Part shown: one piece after another, positions 45,140 to 52,802 of the stretch
Numbering within the stretch: the first letter of the stretch is position 1
How the letters are laid out: the number at the start of each line of letters is the position of its first letter
Assembly: GCF_003122325.1 (NCBI RefSeq)
Contig: NZ_QFBC01000016.1
Location: forward strand, 104,538 to 168,537
DNA from: Rhizobium album
GTDB taxonomy: Bacteria; Pseudomonadota; Alphaproteobacteria; Rhizobiales; Rhizobiaceae
Length of the DNA: 64,000 nt
Direction of reading: 5' to 3'
Notes under the pieces: generated by a model
The model's input: only the letters and a program-made list of their open reading frames with translations
Database searches by the model: none
What the model was told of the DNA's origin: nothing
Made by a program: the position numbers and the translations under genes

Positions 45140-46069
45140 CTATAAGAATTGAACGGGATGTACTGATTTGGTCATTTGATCCAGGTACCCTAGTGCCGGG
45201 CCGATAAACTCCGGATTTTCCCAAGTCGGCTGAAATTGCCGAATGCTCGCAACTTTCTCAGCGGCCGTCTTTTTCGTGTCTTGCGAAAGTCTTCGCAGGA
45301 GCGGAAAATATCCAATCACTTGTTCGACAATATCAGTATCTCCCAAGTTTCCATGTCCTGGGACGACTAATTTCGGCGCCATTTCGACCATTTCTTCAAG
45401 TGCACATTCCCATTGAGCAAGATTGATGTCGGGCACACCAATCAAAGGAGGAAAAAATGGTACGATCGGGAACATCCGCTCCACAACCAGATCGCCAGCG
45501 AAGAGAATACGTTCCTCAGGAAGAAAAACTATCTGATCCCCTGGCGAGTGACTGGTTCCCCATGTCCGTAGTAGCGCGGTTCGTCCACCCAGATCTATCG
45601 AAACTTCGCTCCCTGCGTATGTTTGGTGCGGCTCAGTGATTTCGATTCCATCAAGCAAGTAGTGATGGGAGGTGGGCAGAAAATATGATCGAAAAGCTTT
45701 CAGTAGATGTGAACCAGAGGAAAGCAGATAGTCTTTTTGCGCAGCATTATAAAATATAACGGCATCTTTGCTGAACGCGTGGGCACCGTATCCGTGCTCT
45801 GGATGCGCATGCGTAATCGTAAGGATGTTTTTTCTTCCTGGCGCAAGATCGCGTGTGACGGCCAATATGCTTTCTGCGCCGTCTACCACTAAACCGCAAT
45901 CGACGACGAGTGCATATTCACGCCCAACAATAATTCCGATATTGGGAATCAGCGGGATCCGTTTATCCGGGATAAGAAAAACACCGGATGATATCTCCAT
46001 GGGGAAACGAGCATCGACTATTGGCGGCTCTCTACCGAAGACCATATGCTTGTCAGAACGCGATTTCAT
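45140..46069 (-). CDS. MBL-fold metallo-hydrolase (HAHPEH type)
   Basis: 309 residues with the metallo-beta-lactamase fold: VVDCGL, the metal motif THAHPEHGYGAH, RTWGTSHSPGDQI, ILFAGDLV and VVPGHGNLGD. The HxHxDH motif has Glu in place of Asp, also in the paralogue at 47013-47957. The start at 46069 (ATG) is preferred to a TTG 15 codons upstream. No signal peptide is evident. A hydrolase of esters, lactones or thioesters is likely. Confidence 0.85.
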   Translation of the reverse strand: MKSRSDKHMVFGREPPIVDARFPMEISSGVFLIPDKRIPLIPNIGIIVGREYALVVDCGLVVDGAESILAVTRDLAPGRKNILTITHAHPEHGYGAHAFSKDAVIFYNAAQKDYLLSSGSHLLKAFRSYFLPTSHHYLLDGIEITEPHQTYAGSEVSIDLGGRTALLRTWGTSHSPGDQIVFLPEERILFAGDLVVERMFPIVPFFPPLIGVPDINLAQWECALEEMVEMAPKLVVPGHGNLGDTDIVEQVIGYFPLLRRLSQDTKKTAAEKVASIRQFQPTWENPEFIGPALGYLDQMTKSVHPVQFL

Positions 46070-46163
46070 TCCGGAAGCTTTCGTCGCATTTCGTTGAACG
46101 ATCCCGGCTCTCAATTGTCAGCGAGTCCTATTTGGCGGATTTGCGAGAGCCAGTCGGGGGATG

Positions 46164-46661
46164 CTACATTTCCCCTTTGAGCTGTCTCAAAGCTCTGGAC
46201 CAGTCCTCTACGTGATAAGTCCTGATGATTTTTCCGTCCGATACCTCGTGTATATCTACCGTCATTAGATGAAAGGAGCGCCCATCGGTGGCGACACCCA
46301 TGAACGGATCAGAGGGTGTGCCCGTCGCCTGACTGCGAACAATGATTTTGCTGCCGCTTACTAAAACCTCTTGGATTTCGAAGGTAAAGTCGGGTACGCG
46401 AGTTATGCGCCCACTCCAGCGTGCGATTGTTTCATCTCTGGTCTCGCAACTGTCGTTGGTTGCACAGTTTTGCCAATCCTCCGTGGTTGCTTTCTCCAAA
46501 AAGGCACGCATATCCGACGACGAAGTGGCCGTTAAGGCCGCATATATTGGTTTCACCAACGCCGCGGCCTGTTCCTGCGAAATAGTGGTCTGCGCTTCGG
46601 CGGCGGAGGCCGAGGAGATGATTGCGGCCAAGATACCCCCGGTAATTTTCAAAAGCGACAT
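46164..46661 (-). CDS. Exported SnoaL/NTF2-like protein
   Basis: 165 residues. A signal peptide of about 23 residues ends SSASAAEA. The mature part is NTF2-like: QAAALVKPIYAALTA, FTFEIQEVLVSGSKIIVRSQATGTPSDPFMG and a C-terminal YHVEDWSRALRQL, like SnoaL proteins. Contains two cysteines in CATNDSCE that may form a disulphide. Between the two MBL-fold genes in the same orientation. Confidence 0.82.
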   Translation of the reverse strand: MSLLKITGGILAAIISSASAAEAQTTISQEQAAALVKPIYAALTATSSSDMRAFLEKATTEDWQNCATNDSCETRDETIARWSGRITRVPDFTFEIQEVLVSGSKIIVRSQATGTPSDPFMGVATDGRSFHLMTVDIHEVSDGKIIRTYHVEDWSRALRQLKGEM

Positions 46662-47012
46662 CGTACAGCTCTGATTGCTTGAAAAGTTATTGCGAAGTTA
46701 CCCCAGCGACCGAAGTGGTGGAAATCGATATGTGTTATGTCGAATCATTTACACTGCTGATGGAGAGAATTTGGCGACTTGGCTCATGTGCAAGCCTGGG
46801 TTACGTTCCAGACGAAAAGCGCCGCATATGGCACCTCTGTGGCGTTGGTTGGTGCAGGGGGATTTTGGCGTAAATGCAATGGCATACGTCGTTCGGACAA
46901 TGCCAATCCGTCGGCGCTTGGGTCGGAGGTTTGTGCGCTTCGCTGCCGAGCCTCCGTCTCATGGTGGGCGAGTAGCTCTCTAACAACTCGCCCACCATTC
47001 AACCGCCCGTGC
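46662..47012. other. Intergenic interval with a strong hairpin
   Basis: 350 bases between the SnoaL-like start and the stop of the second MBL gene. No gene supported. A perfect 12-base stem (46961-46972 with 46987-46998, 14-base loop) lies 15 bases past the MBL stop and probably terminates or protects that message on the minus strand. Confidence 0.55.
46961..46998 (-). terminator. Hairpin after the second MBL-fold gene
   Basis: ATGGTGGGCGAG and its exact complement CTCGCCCACCAT around a 14-base loop, just after the stop at 47013 on the minus strand. No clear T-run. Confidence 0.6.
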
Positions 47013-47957
47013 TTATGTTTCTTGTGAGAAGTATACGGTCGCTGGCTCGATGAATTCGGGGTTTTCCCAAGTTGGATATTTAGCCCGGATCACTTCCAGA
47101 AGTCTCCGCTCCGGTAAGTTTGCTGACTGGACTAGCCGCCGCACCTCCTGGAAATAGCCCAACACTTCCGAGATTGTCTCTGGTCCGCCCAGGCTACCAT
47201 GTCCCGGCACAACTAGACTTGGTTGCAGCCGGAGAACGTCATTCAACGCGACCTCCCACTGAGCGATGTTCATATCTTCCGCGGTGATCATGGGTGGAAA
47301 AAGCGGTACGATCGGAAACATCCTTTCTTCCGCTAGGTCGCCCATAAAAACGATTCGTTCGGCGGGGAGAAAGGCAATTTGATCACCTGGAGTATGCGCT
47401 TTACCCCATGTTCTCAGTTCCACCTCACGTCCACCGAGATCGACTTTGACACGTTGCTGGTCATAAACTTGATGAGGTGGTGTCAAGACCACGTTATCGA
47501 GCAAATGCTTTTGCTCCGCCGGTAGCACGCCTGCCCTGAAGCCGTCCAAGAGTTTTTGTCCCGACTGCGCGAAGTAGTCACGCTGCAGGGAATTGTAATA
47601 GATTCGGGCATCGGACTTGAAAACTTGCGCGCCAAAGCCGTGTTCTGGATGGGCGTGTGTGACAGTCAGTGCCACTTGGCGACCGGGGGCCAGTTTTTTT
47701 GCCAGTGCCAAGACTGATTCCGCACTGTCTATGCCGAGGCCGCAGTCGATTACCAACACGGTCTCACGCCCGACGACGATCCCAATGTTGGGAACAAGTG
47801 GAATTCGTTTGTCGAGCAGGACGAAAACTCCTGGCGCCACCTCAACGGGAAAGCGAGCGTCCACTGTCGGTAGTGGCTTCTTAGGAGGCAGCAACGGCGT
47901 GTCCAATTCTTGGGCGGCTGCAACTTCGCTTGATGCCGCCAAAGCCACGGTACCCAT
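47013..47957 (-). CDS. MBL-fold metallo-hydrolase (HAHPEH type), probably exported
   Basis: 314 residues, a paralogue of 45140-46069 (shared VDARFP, THAHPEHGFGA, FMGDLAEERMFPIVP, VVPGHGSLGG, YPTWENPEFI). The N-terminus MGTVALAASSEVAAAQ looks like the hydrophobic core and cleavage site of a signal peptide, but no ribosome binding site precedes this ATG and the same frame stays open for about 37 codons upstream without an ATG or GTG. The true start may have been lost or frameshifted. Confidence 0.8.
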   Translation of the reverse strand: MGTVALAASSEVAAAQELDTPLLPPKKPLPTVDARFPVEVAPGVFVLLDKRIPLVPNIGIVVGRETVLVIDCGLGIDSAESVLALAKKLAPGRQVALTVTHAHPEHGFGAQVFKSDARIYYNSLQRDYFAQSGQKLLDGFRAGVLPAEQKHLLDNVVLTPPHQVYDQQRVKVDLGGREVELRTWGKAHTPGDQIAFLPAERIVFMGDLAEERMFPIVPLFPPMITAEDMNIAQWEVALNDVLRLQPSLVVPGHGSLGGPETISEVLGYFQEVRRLVQSANLPERRLLEVIRAKYPTWENPEFIEPATVYFSQET

Positions 47958-48300
47958 GGCGGTGCGAACGTGCTCCGTCCAGAGGGGAACGGGGCGACCT
48001 TTGAAAACCTGCCGCTTCTCAAGCCGATTGCCGGTGAACCAAGGATCTGTTGCCGCGAAACCCTGAAACCTAGGTATTTAGGGAATGATCTTTCAGCCTG
48101 CCTTCGTCGCAGAACAATGCTTTCATCCATCGATAAAATGGCGCTGGCGTTGCGCGCACAGGAGACTGTTTTGGGGCATCGTCGTAAAAGGGTGATGAGC
48201 AGACGTCGATGAGAAGGTGGACGGCCTTTTTCAATCCCATTGAGGCAATTAGGTGCCGTTCGATAGGAGGAGATTTTTTAAAACACAGGTTGCAGCAGCT
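47958..48300. other. Upstream region of the MBL gene
   Basis: About 340 bases between the second MBL gene and the LysR stop. The first hundred bases continue the MBL reading frame (for instance RLEKRQVFKGRPVPLW) up to a stop, suggesting a decayed 5' part. No other gene recognised. Confidence 0.4.
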
Positions 48301-49206
48301 TCATGATGGAGCAGCAGCTAAAATAAGGTCTCTTAGCCAGCGCTGCGCAGGGTGAGTGTCGTTGCGACGGTGCCAGGATAAAGTGAACTGCACCGGCTCA
48401 AGGTCGATTGGTGGCGTCATGACGCAAAGCTTATCCGCATGCCCCGACGCTTTGACAACTCCCTCTAGCACTGTAGAGATCATGTCAGACGACGCCACCA
48501 AGGCCGGGGCAGCATACATATGAGGGAGAGTAAGGCCGAGCCGCCTTTTTAGCCCCATCTTGGCCAACGCGGCATCGACAACTCCGAAGCGTTCATTCTC
48601 GGGTGATACAAGCAAGTGTGATTGCTCAAGGAACGTCTGCATATCAAGTGGCTTTCCCGCGATAATGTGATCCTTTCTCGCGATGCAGACGAAGCGCTCA
48701 TGAAAAAGATTCGCATTGATGATGCGGGCGGACGCCGCTGGGGGAACACCAATCGTGACATCGACCTCGTTGGCATCCAACATGACGACAGCATCGTTGC
48801 GATCAACGAAGTTTCGAACGCTGAGGGGCATTCCAGGGGCCTTTTCTCTTAGCAATGCTACCAAGTGGGGCAAAAAGGCGAACGCAGGGTGATCTGATAA
48901 TCCGAGCGAGATCGAGATTGTCGAGGTAGTCGGATCAAAGATCTGCGTAAACTCGAGGGTGCGTTGTATCTCGGACAATGCGCGGCTGATCGGTTCTGAA
49001 AGATCCAACGCTCTAGCCGTGGGCTGAAGACCGTTCGGCGCCCTGACGAACAGCTCATCATTCAAGAGAGAACGGAGCCGAGACAGTGCCGCACTCATGG
49101 CAGGTTGTGTGCGGCCGATCCTGGTTCCGGCGCGCGTCACGCTTCGCTCCGCCATGAGCGCTTCAAACGCGACAAGCAAATTGAGGTCAATTCCGTGCAA
49201 ATCCAT
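48301..49206 (-). CDS. LysR-family transcriptional regulator
   Basis: 301 residues. It starts MDLHGIDLNLLVAFEALMAERSVTRAG with the winged helix to about residue 65 (RTQPAMSAALSRLRSLL, DELFVRAPNGLQPT) in the NahR/NodD-like manner, then a PBP effector domain. It lies upstream of and on the same strand as the MBL genes and is likely to control them. Last gene of the accessory part before the plasmid backbone. Confidence 0.9.
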   Translation of the reverse strand: MDLHGIDLNLLVAFEALMAERSVTRAGTRIGRTQPAMSAALSRLRSLLNDELFVRAPNGLQPTARALDLSEPISRALSEIQRTLEFTQIFDPTTSTISISLGLSDHPAFAFLPHLVALLREKAPGMPLSVRNFVDRNDAVVMLDANEVDVTIGVPPAASARIINANLFHERFVCIARKDHIIAGKPLDMQTFLEQSHLLVSPENERFGVVDAALAKMGLKRRLGLTLPHMYAAPALVASSDMISTVLEGVVKASGHADKLCVMTPPIDLEPVQFTLSWHRRNDTHPAQRWLRDLILAAAPS

Positions 49207-49709
49207 AGGATAGATGTCTACATATTTGATCTATCGATTTCAAGTATAAGGCGCTCCGAGATATTCTCCGGCCACCGCAATTGATGCTCAGGAATGTGGA
49301 TAGTGATGGATCATAAGCGCTGCCAATATTCGGAACCGCGACTTGTTTAATGAAACGAAAGACAGCCTCGCGAAGCCACGGAATTCGCAAGGATCCCGGG
49401 CTGGAAAAAGGAGAAGCAGCAGGCCAACCCAGCGGTTGTTGGCGGTCGAGAGTTGCCGGCACCATCTATGATCACCATCAGTTCCATAAATCGCCTTATG
49501 TGATCTGTTATAACATAACACAATAGGGGCCGAAGAAGAGATTTCAGATTCCCAGCCTCCTCCCGAGGCAACTGGCTGCCGTCGACCAGGTCCCGGCGGC
49601 AGCCCTTTTTCTTGGGGCGTCGCCAACTCGCCTCCCACCGATGTTTCAATGGGGGCACTCGGTGCCACACCCTCCGCCGACCACGGCGCAACCAACCGCG
49701 ATTTTTGTC
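49207..49709. other. Junction interval between accessory region and plasmid backbone
   Basis: About 500 bases without a supported gene. Composition shifts here from the mixed accessory region to the GC-rich backbone. An AT-rich stretch at 49495-49525 contains TTATAACATAACAC. It may hold the LysR promoter and the promoter of the plus-strand backbone genes. Confidence 0.45.
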
Positions 49710-49910
49710 ATGAAGGAATGGATACTTTCGCCGCTTGAAAAGACCTCCATCCGATGGATTTCTCGAGGCAGAACCGTCGCCGAGATCGCATCCCTTGAGG
49801 GTAAGAGCGTTGTTGATATCGAAAACTGCCTGCGAAGCGCTTTACGCACGCTGGAGGCAAAATCGATTGCGGAGGCGCTCCAGAAGGCGAACCTCCCTAA
49901 CCCCGATTGA
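49710..49910 (+). CDS. Orphan LuxR/GerE-type helix-turn-helix protein
   Basis: 66 residues consisting almost only of a GerE DNA-binding domain: LSPLEKTSIRWISRGRTVAEIA, then SVVDIENCLRSALRTLEAKSIAEAL. There is no receiver or ligand domain. A start 23 codons further upstream is possible, but the ATG at 49710 gives the compact domain. It could regulate the backbone genes that follow. Confidence 0.7.
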   Translation: MKEWILSPLEKTSIRWISRGRTVAEIASLEGKSVVDIENCLRSALRTLEAKSIAEALQKANLPNPD

Positions 49911-50220
49911 GGGGCAAATCACTCCCGACGCCCGCTCTTGACTTGAAAACGGAAGCGATCTTGTTGCCGAGAGCCGCGGGAAGCATCTGGCTCAAGTGCG
50001 AATGCCGTACCCAACAAAGCGTTTCCAGCTGGAGCAAACCAATCCCGCTCTTTTGGATGGCGTCCTGGCCCGGTGCCGGATCTTCCACGATCAACCCGCA
50101 GGGGGTCCGCTAGCAAGCTGCGGCCGCTCCGGCTTCGCTTCGCGGTGATCGCGCCCGTCCCCGGGCCTTGTGAGGAGCCATCGAGCGGGAATTGGCCCGC
50201 TCCCGATGGAGCCACTTCAA
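49911..50220. other. GC-rich structured leader
   Basis: 310 bases before a small gene. It contains CGGCTTCGCTTCGCGG and ends in an imperfect hairpin at 50178-50209 (CCATCGAGCGGG against CCCGCTCCCGATGG), whose right arm abuts the GGAG binding site of the gene at 50221, so it could limit its translation. Confidence 0.45.
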
Positions 50221-50397
50221 ATGTCGCACGATCTTTCTCTCGCCCAGTCCCACGCATTCCAGCTTTCCCGCGACCTGATGGTGCCGGTCACTCTGTTCAC
50301 GGTCGACGGCGAATACGGCGTCCTTCCGTCCGACGAAATCGACGCCGACGACGATCTGGAGATCGTCCATGAATTTTTCCCATGGGCGGCTCATTGA
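50221..50397 (+). CDS. Small hypothetical plasmid protein
   Basis: 58 residues, acidic C-terminal half (DEIDADDDLEIVHEFFPW). GGAG lies nine bases upstream of the ATG. No recognised family; I expect homologues in the same place on other rhizobial plasmids, but that is from general impression. In line with the backbone block. Confidence 0.6.
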   Translation: MSHDLSLAQSHAFQLSRDLMVPVTLFTVDGEYGVLPSDEIDADDDLEIVHEFFPWAAH

Positions 50398-50575
50398 GCC
50401 GCCGTTCCTGAGTGCCGCTTGCGAGCGGCAGGCCGCAAGGGAGGCTTCGCCGCGGCCGACCCGGGCATTGCATGATCCGACAATTGTCAGCCGCGCCCTG
50501 GCGGCCTTTGCTCTTCGCGGCTGGTGGAAGCGTGCCCGAGAAGAGACGGGCAAGGAAATGCGAGGAAGAAGAGGC
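50398..50575. other. GC-rich leader before the TOPRIM gene
   Basis: Includes a GCCGCT/AGCGGC hairpin near 50418 and the 12-base word GGCAAGGAAATG at 50549-50560 that recurs at 63427-63438 in the leader before ardC. Reading frames through it exist but lack start signals. Confidence 0.45.
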
Positions 50576-51604
50576 ATGGACAGAAGAGAAATAGAGGCGC
50601 TCCGCGAACGGGTGAAGTGTGCTGCCGTTCTCGAGCAGACGGGCTTCGCCATCGATATGAAGGAAAGCACGCGGCGGGCAGTGAAGTTTCGACGGGGGAG
50701 CGAGATCGTCATCGTCACCCATGAGGGGCGCGGATGGTTCGATCCGCTCAGCGATGCAAGGGGCGACGTGTTCGGTCTCGTCGCGCATCTCGACCATGTC
50801 GACTTTCTCGAATGCGCCGGACGTGTTGCCGCGCTCGTCGGTTTTTCGATCACGGAACCGGAATGGCGGTCTCCAAAGATGGAGCAAGACTACGACCTCT
50901 CTTTATCCGAGCGATGGCAAACACGCCGCCGTCCATGGCCCGGTTCGTCGACCTGGGCTTATCTCGATGGTCAGCGTTTCCTGCCGGCATCTTTGCTTCG
51001 CGCCGCGATCCGGCAAGATCGTCTGCGCGAGGGGCCATATGCCAGCATGTGGGCAGCGCATACCGACAGCGCCGGAGCCGTCACCGGTTGGGAGGCGCGG
51101 GGTCCCGAGTATCGCGGTTTTGCCTCCGGAGGGACGAAGGTTCTCTTCCGCCTGGGGCAGGACACGGCGTTGCGCATGGCTGTCACGGAAGCTGCGATCG
51201 ACGCCATGAGCCTCGCCGCCATCGAGGGGTTGCGGGATGGAACGCTCTATCTCAGCACCGGCGGCGGATGGTCGCCGTCGACGGAGGCGGCGCTGCGGCA
51301 GATGGCATCGCGGCCCGAGGCTCTACTGGTTGCGGCGACAGACGCCAATCCGCAAGGCGAGATGTTTGCCGAGCGGTTACGGGCGCTCGCTGACGACGTC
51401 GGCTGCAACTGGTCTCGCCTTCGCCCGCCGGCGGACGACTGGAACGAGGCCCTGAAAATCAGGGACAAAGAAAGGAGGGAGAGGAAAGAAGGCGGCGTGC
51501 CGCATTCCCGCCGCCCGCGTCAAGGGAAGCTTCGCCCGGCAGAGCCGGCCCTTGACCCGGCCGGTCGCGATGCCGGCGGCCCGGGAGATGTCATGAAGGA
51601 CTGA
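50576..51604 (+). CDS. DUF3991/TOPRIM-domain protein
   Basis: 342 residues. The N-terminal part (VKCAAVLEQTGFAIDM, GRGWFDPLSDARGDVFGLVAHL) resembles DUF3991, a DnaG-like zinc-finger-type domain without cysteines. The middle has the TOPRIM acidic residues in TEAAIDAMSL and AATDANPQGEMFAERL. The last 40 residues are low-complexity (RRERKEGG, GRDAGGPGD) and read through a GC-rich palindromic stretch. Such proteins belong to plasmid polyvalent/primase sets. The start at 50576 begins the domain; longer frames upstream are unsupported. Confidence 0.8.
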   Translation: MDRREIEALRERVKCAAVLEQTGFAIDMKESTRRAVKFRRGSEIVIVTHEGRGWFDPLSDARGDVFGLVAHLDHVDFLECAGRVAALVGFSITEPEWRSPKMEQDYDLSLSERWQTRRRPWPGSSTWAYLDGQRFLPASLLRAAIRQDRLREGPYASMWAAHTDSAGAVTGWEARGPEYRGFASGGTKVLFRLGQDTALRMAVTEAAIDAMSLAAIEGLRDGTLYLSTGGGWSPSTEAALRQMASRPEALLVAATDANPQGEMFAERLRALADDVGCNWSRLRPPADDWNEALKIRDKERRERKEGGVPHSRRPRQGKLRPAEPALDPAGRDAGGPGDVMKD

Positions 51605-51669
51605 AGAGGATGGCAAGGTCGGAAGGACAGTGCCGCGCTTCGGTCCGGACCACTCCGAAGGAGCCGCAG

Positions 51670-52275
51670 ATGAACCGCTCTTCCGCAATCCGCAAGGTCT
51701 TCCAGGGCGTCGCCTCACGCCAGCAAATGTTCCGGATGTTCGATCGCCACGCCCGGCGTCCGAACCGCTGGGAGGATGACGCTGCCCCGCTCTATGCCGG
51801 CGAATGGTTCGAGATCGCCGATACCGAGCATGACTACATGTTCGAAATCCTGCCGCCGCTCTGGATCCGCGGATCGATGTTCGCGATGCGCGAGTTTCTG
51901 ACCGGATCGGTGACATCGGTGTTCTTCGCGATGCGGATCGACGGCGTCATCCGGCATTTCCATGGCTATTGCGATCTTTCAGACAGCCAGGCCGTCGAAC
52001 GCATGCGGGTCGAAATCATCGAGCGGGAGAGCCGGCCGGTGCGCGCCATGACACGCGAAGAACGCCTGGAGCATATCTGGAGCATCACGGCCGATGACTA
52101 TCGTGGCTATGCCGGCGATCGCTGGCCGGAGGAGTCGCGCGGCAAGCGTACGATCATGCTTTACGGCGGCCAGACGGGCAGCACCCTGAAGCTGCTGGAC
52201 GATCTCTCTGACGATGAAATCGCAGCCAAGCTCCCGGTACAGCTGCGCCACCTTCCCTCGTCGATCGCCGCATGA
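51670..52275 (+). CDS. DUF1419 protein
   Basis: 201 residues matching DUF1419 of rhizobial and other alphaproteobacterial plasmids: FDRHARRPNRWEDDAAPLYAGEW, YMFEILPPLWIRG, FAMREFLTGSVTSVFFA. AAGGAG precedes the ATG at 51670; a frame 20 codons upstream is not needed. Function unknown; position between TOPRIM and DUF3085 genes suggests a plasmid housekeeping or anti-defence role. Confidence 0.82.
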   Translation: MNRSSAIRKVFQGVASRQQMFRMFDRHARRPNRWEDDAAPLYAGEWFEIADTEHDYMFEILPPLWIRGSMFAMREFLTGSVTSVFFAMRIDGVIRHFHGYCDLSDSQAVERMRVEIIERESRPVRAMTREERLEHIWSITADDYRGYAGDRWPEESRGKRTIMLYGGQTGSTLKLLDDLSDDEIAAKLPVQLRHLPSSIAA

Positions 52276-52288
52276 AGGAGGCCGTGCC

Positions 52289-52690
52289 ATGCTTTCCTTT
52301 CCTCTCACATCCGTTCGCGACGCGATTGCCCGCGGTCGCACCGACGCGGAGGCCAATGGTGGCTTTCGTGATCCCTATTACGGCCTGCGCCCTGGCAAGG
52401 ACCAGAAGCCGGGCCTCTGGCTCGTCGGCGATCACGGCGTTTATCTGATGTCCAATGGCCAGCTGCTCGATGGTGCCAAGCCCTTGGTCGTCTATGCCGA
52501 GGAGTGCGATCCCAGCACCAATGACGACTGGTTCGACGTCAAACGCCGGACATTCGGCGGCGACGATGGCGTCGATTTCATCGACGCGGAACAGCTGGAA
52601 CCGATGATGGCGGCGGCTCCGGAGGCGACGCACCTTCGCATCGTATTTCATCAGGACTCGATGCAGCTCACCCTGACCGCGAAGTCCTGA
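52289..52690 (+). CDS. DUF3085 protein
   Basis: 133 residues. The segment KPGLWLVGDHGVYLMSNG followed by VVYAEECDP is the signature of DUF3085. GGAGG lies before the ATG at 52289, 13 bases past the DUF1419 stop. Function unknown. Confidence 0.8.
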   Translation: MLSFPLTSVRDAIARGRTDAEANGGFRDPYYGLRPGKDQKPGLWLVGDHGVYLMSNGQLLDGAKPLVVYAEECDPSTNDDWFDVKRRTFGGDDGVDFIDAEQLEPMMAAAPEATHLRIVFHQDSMQLTLTAKS

Positions 52691-52802
52691 CCACTGAGAC
52701 CACCGGCCCCGTCAGGCCACCAATCCCTGAACCAGAGCGTACTTCAATCCCGCATGCTTTCCCGCGGGGCGCTGACGCTCGCCGTTTCCCGAGGAGAACT
52801 TC

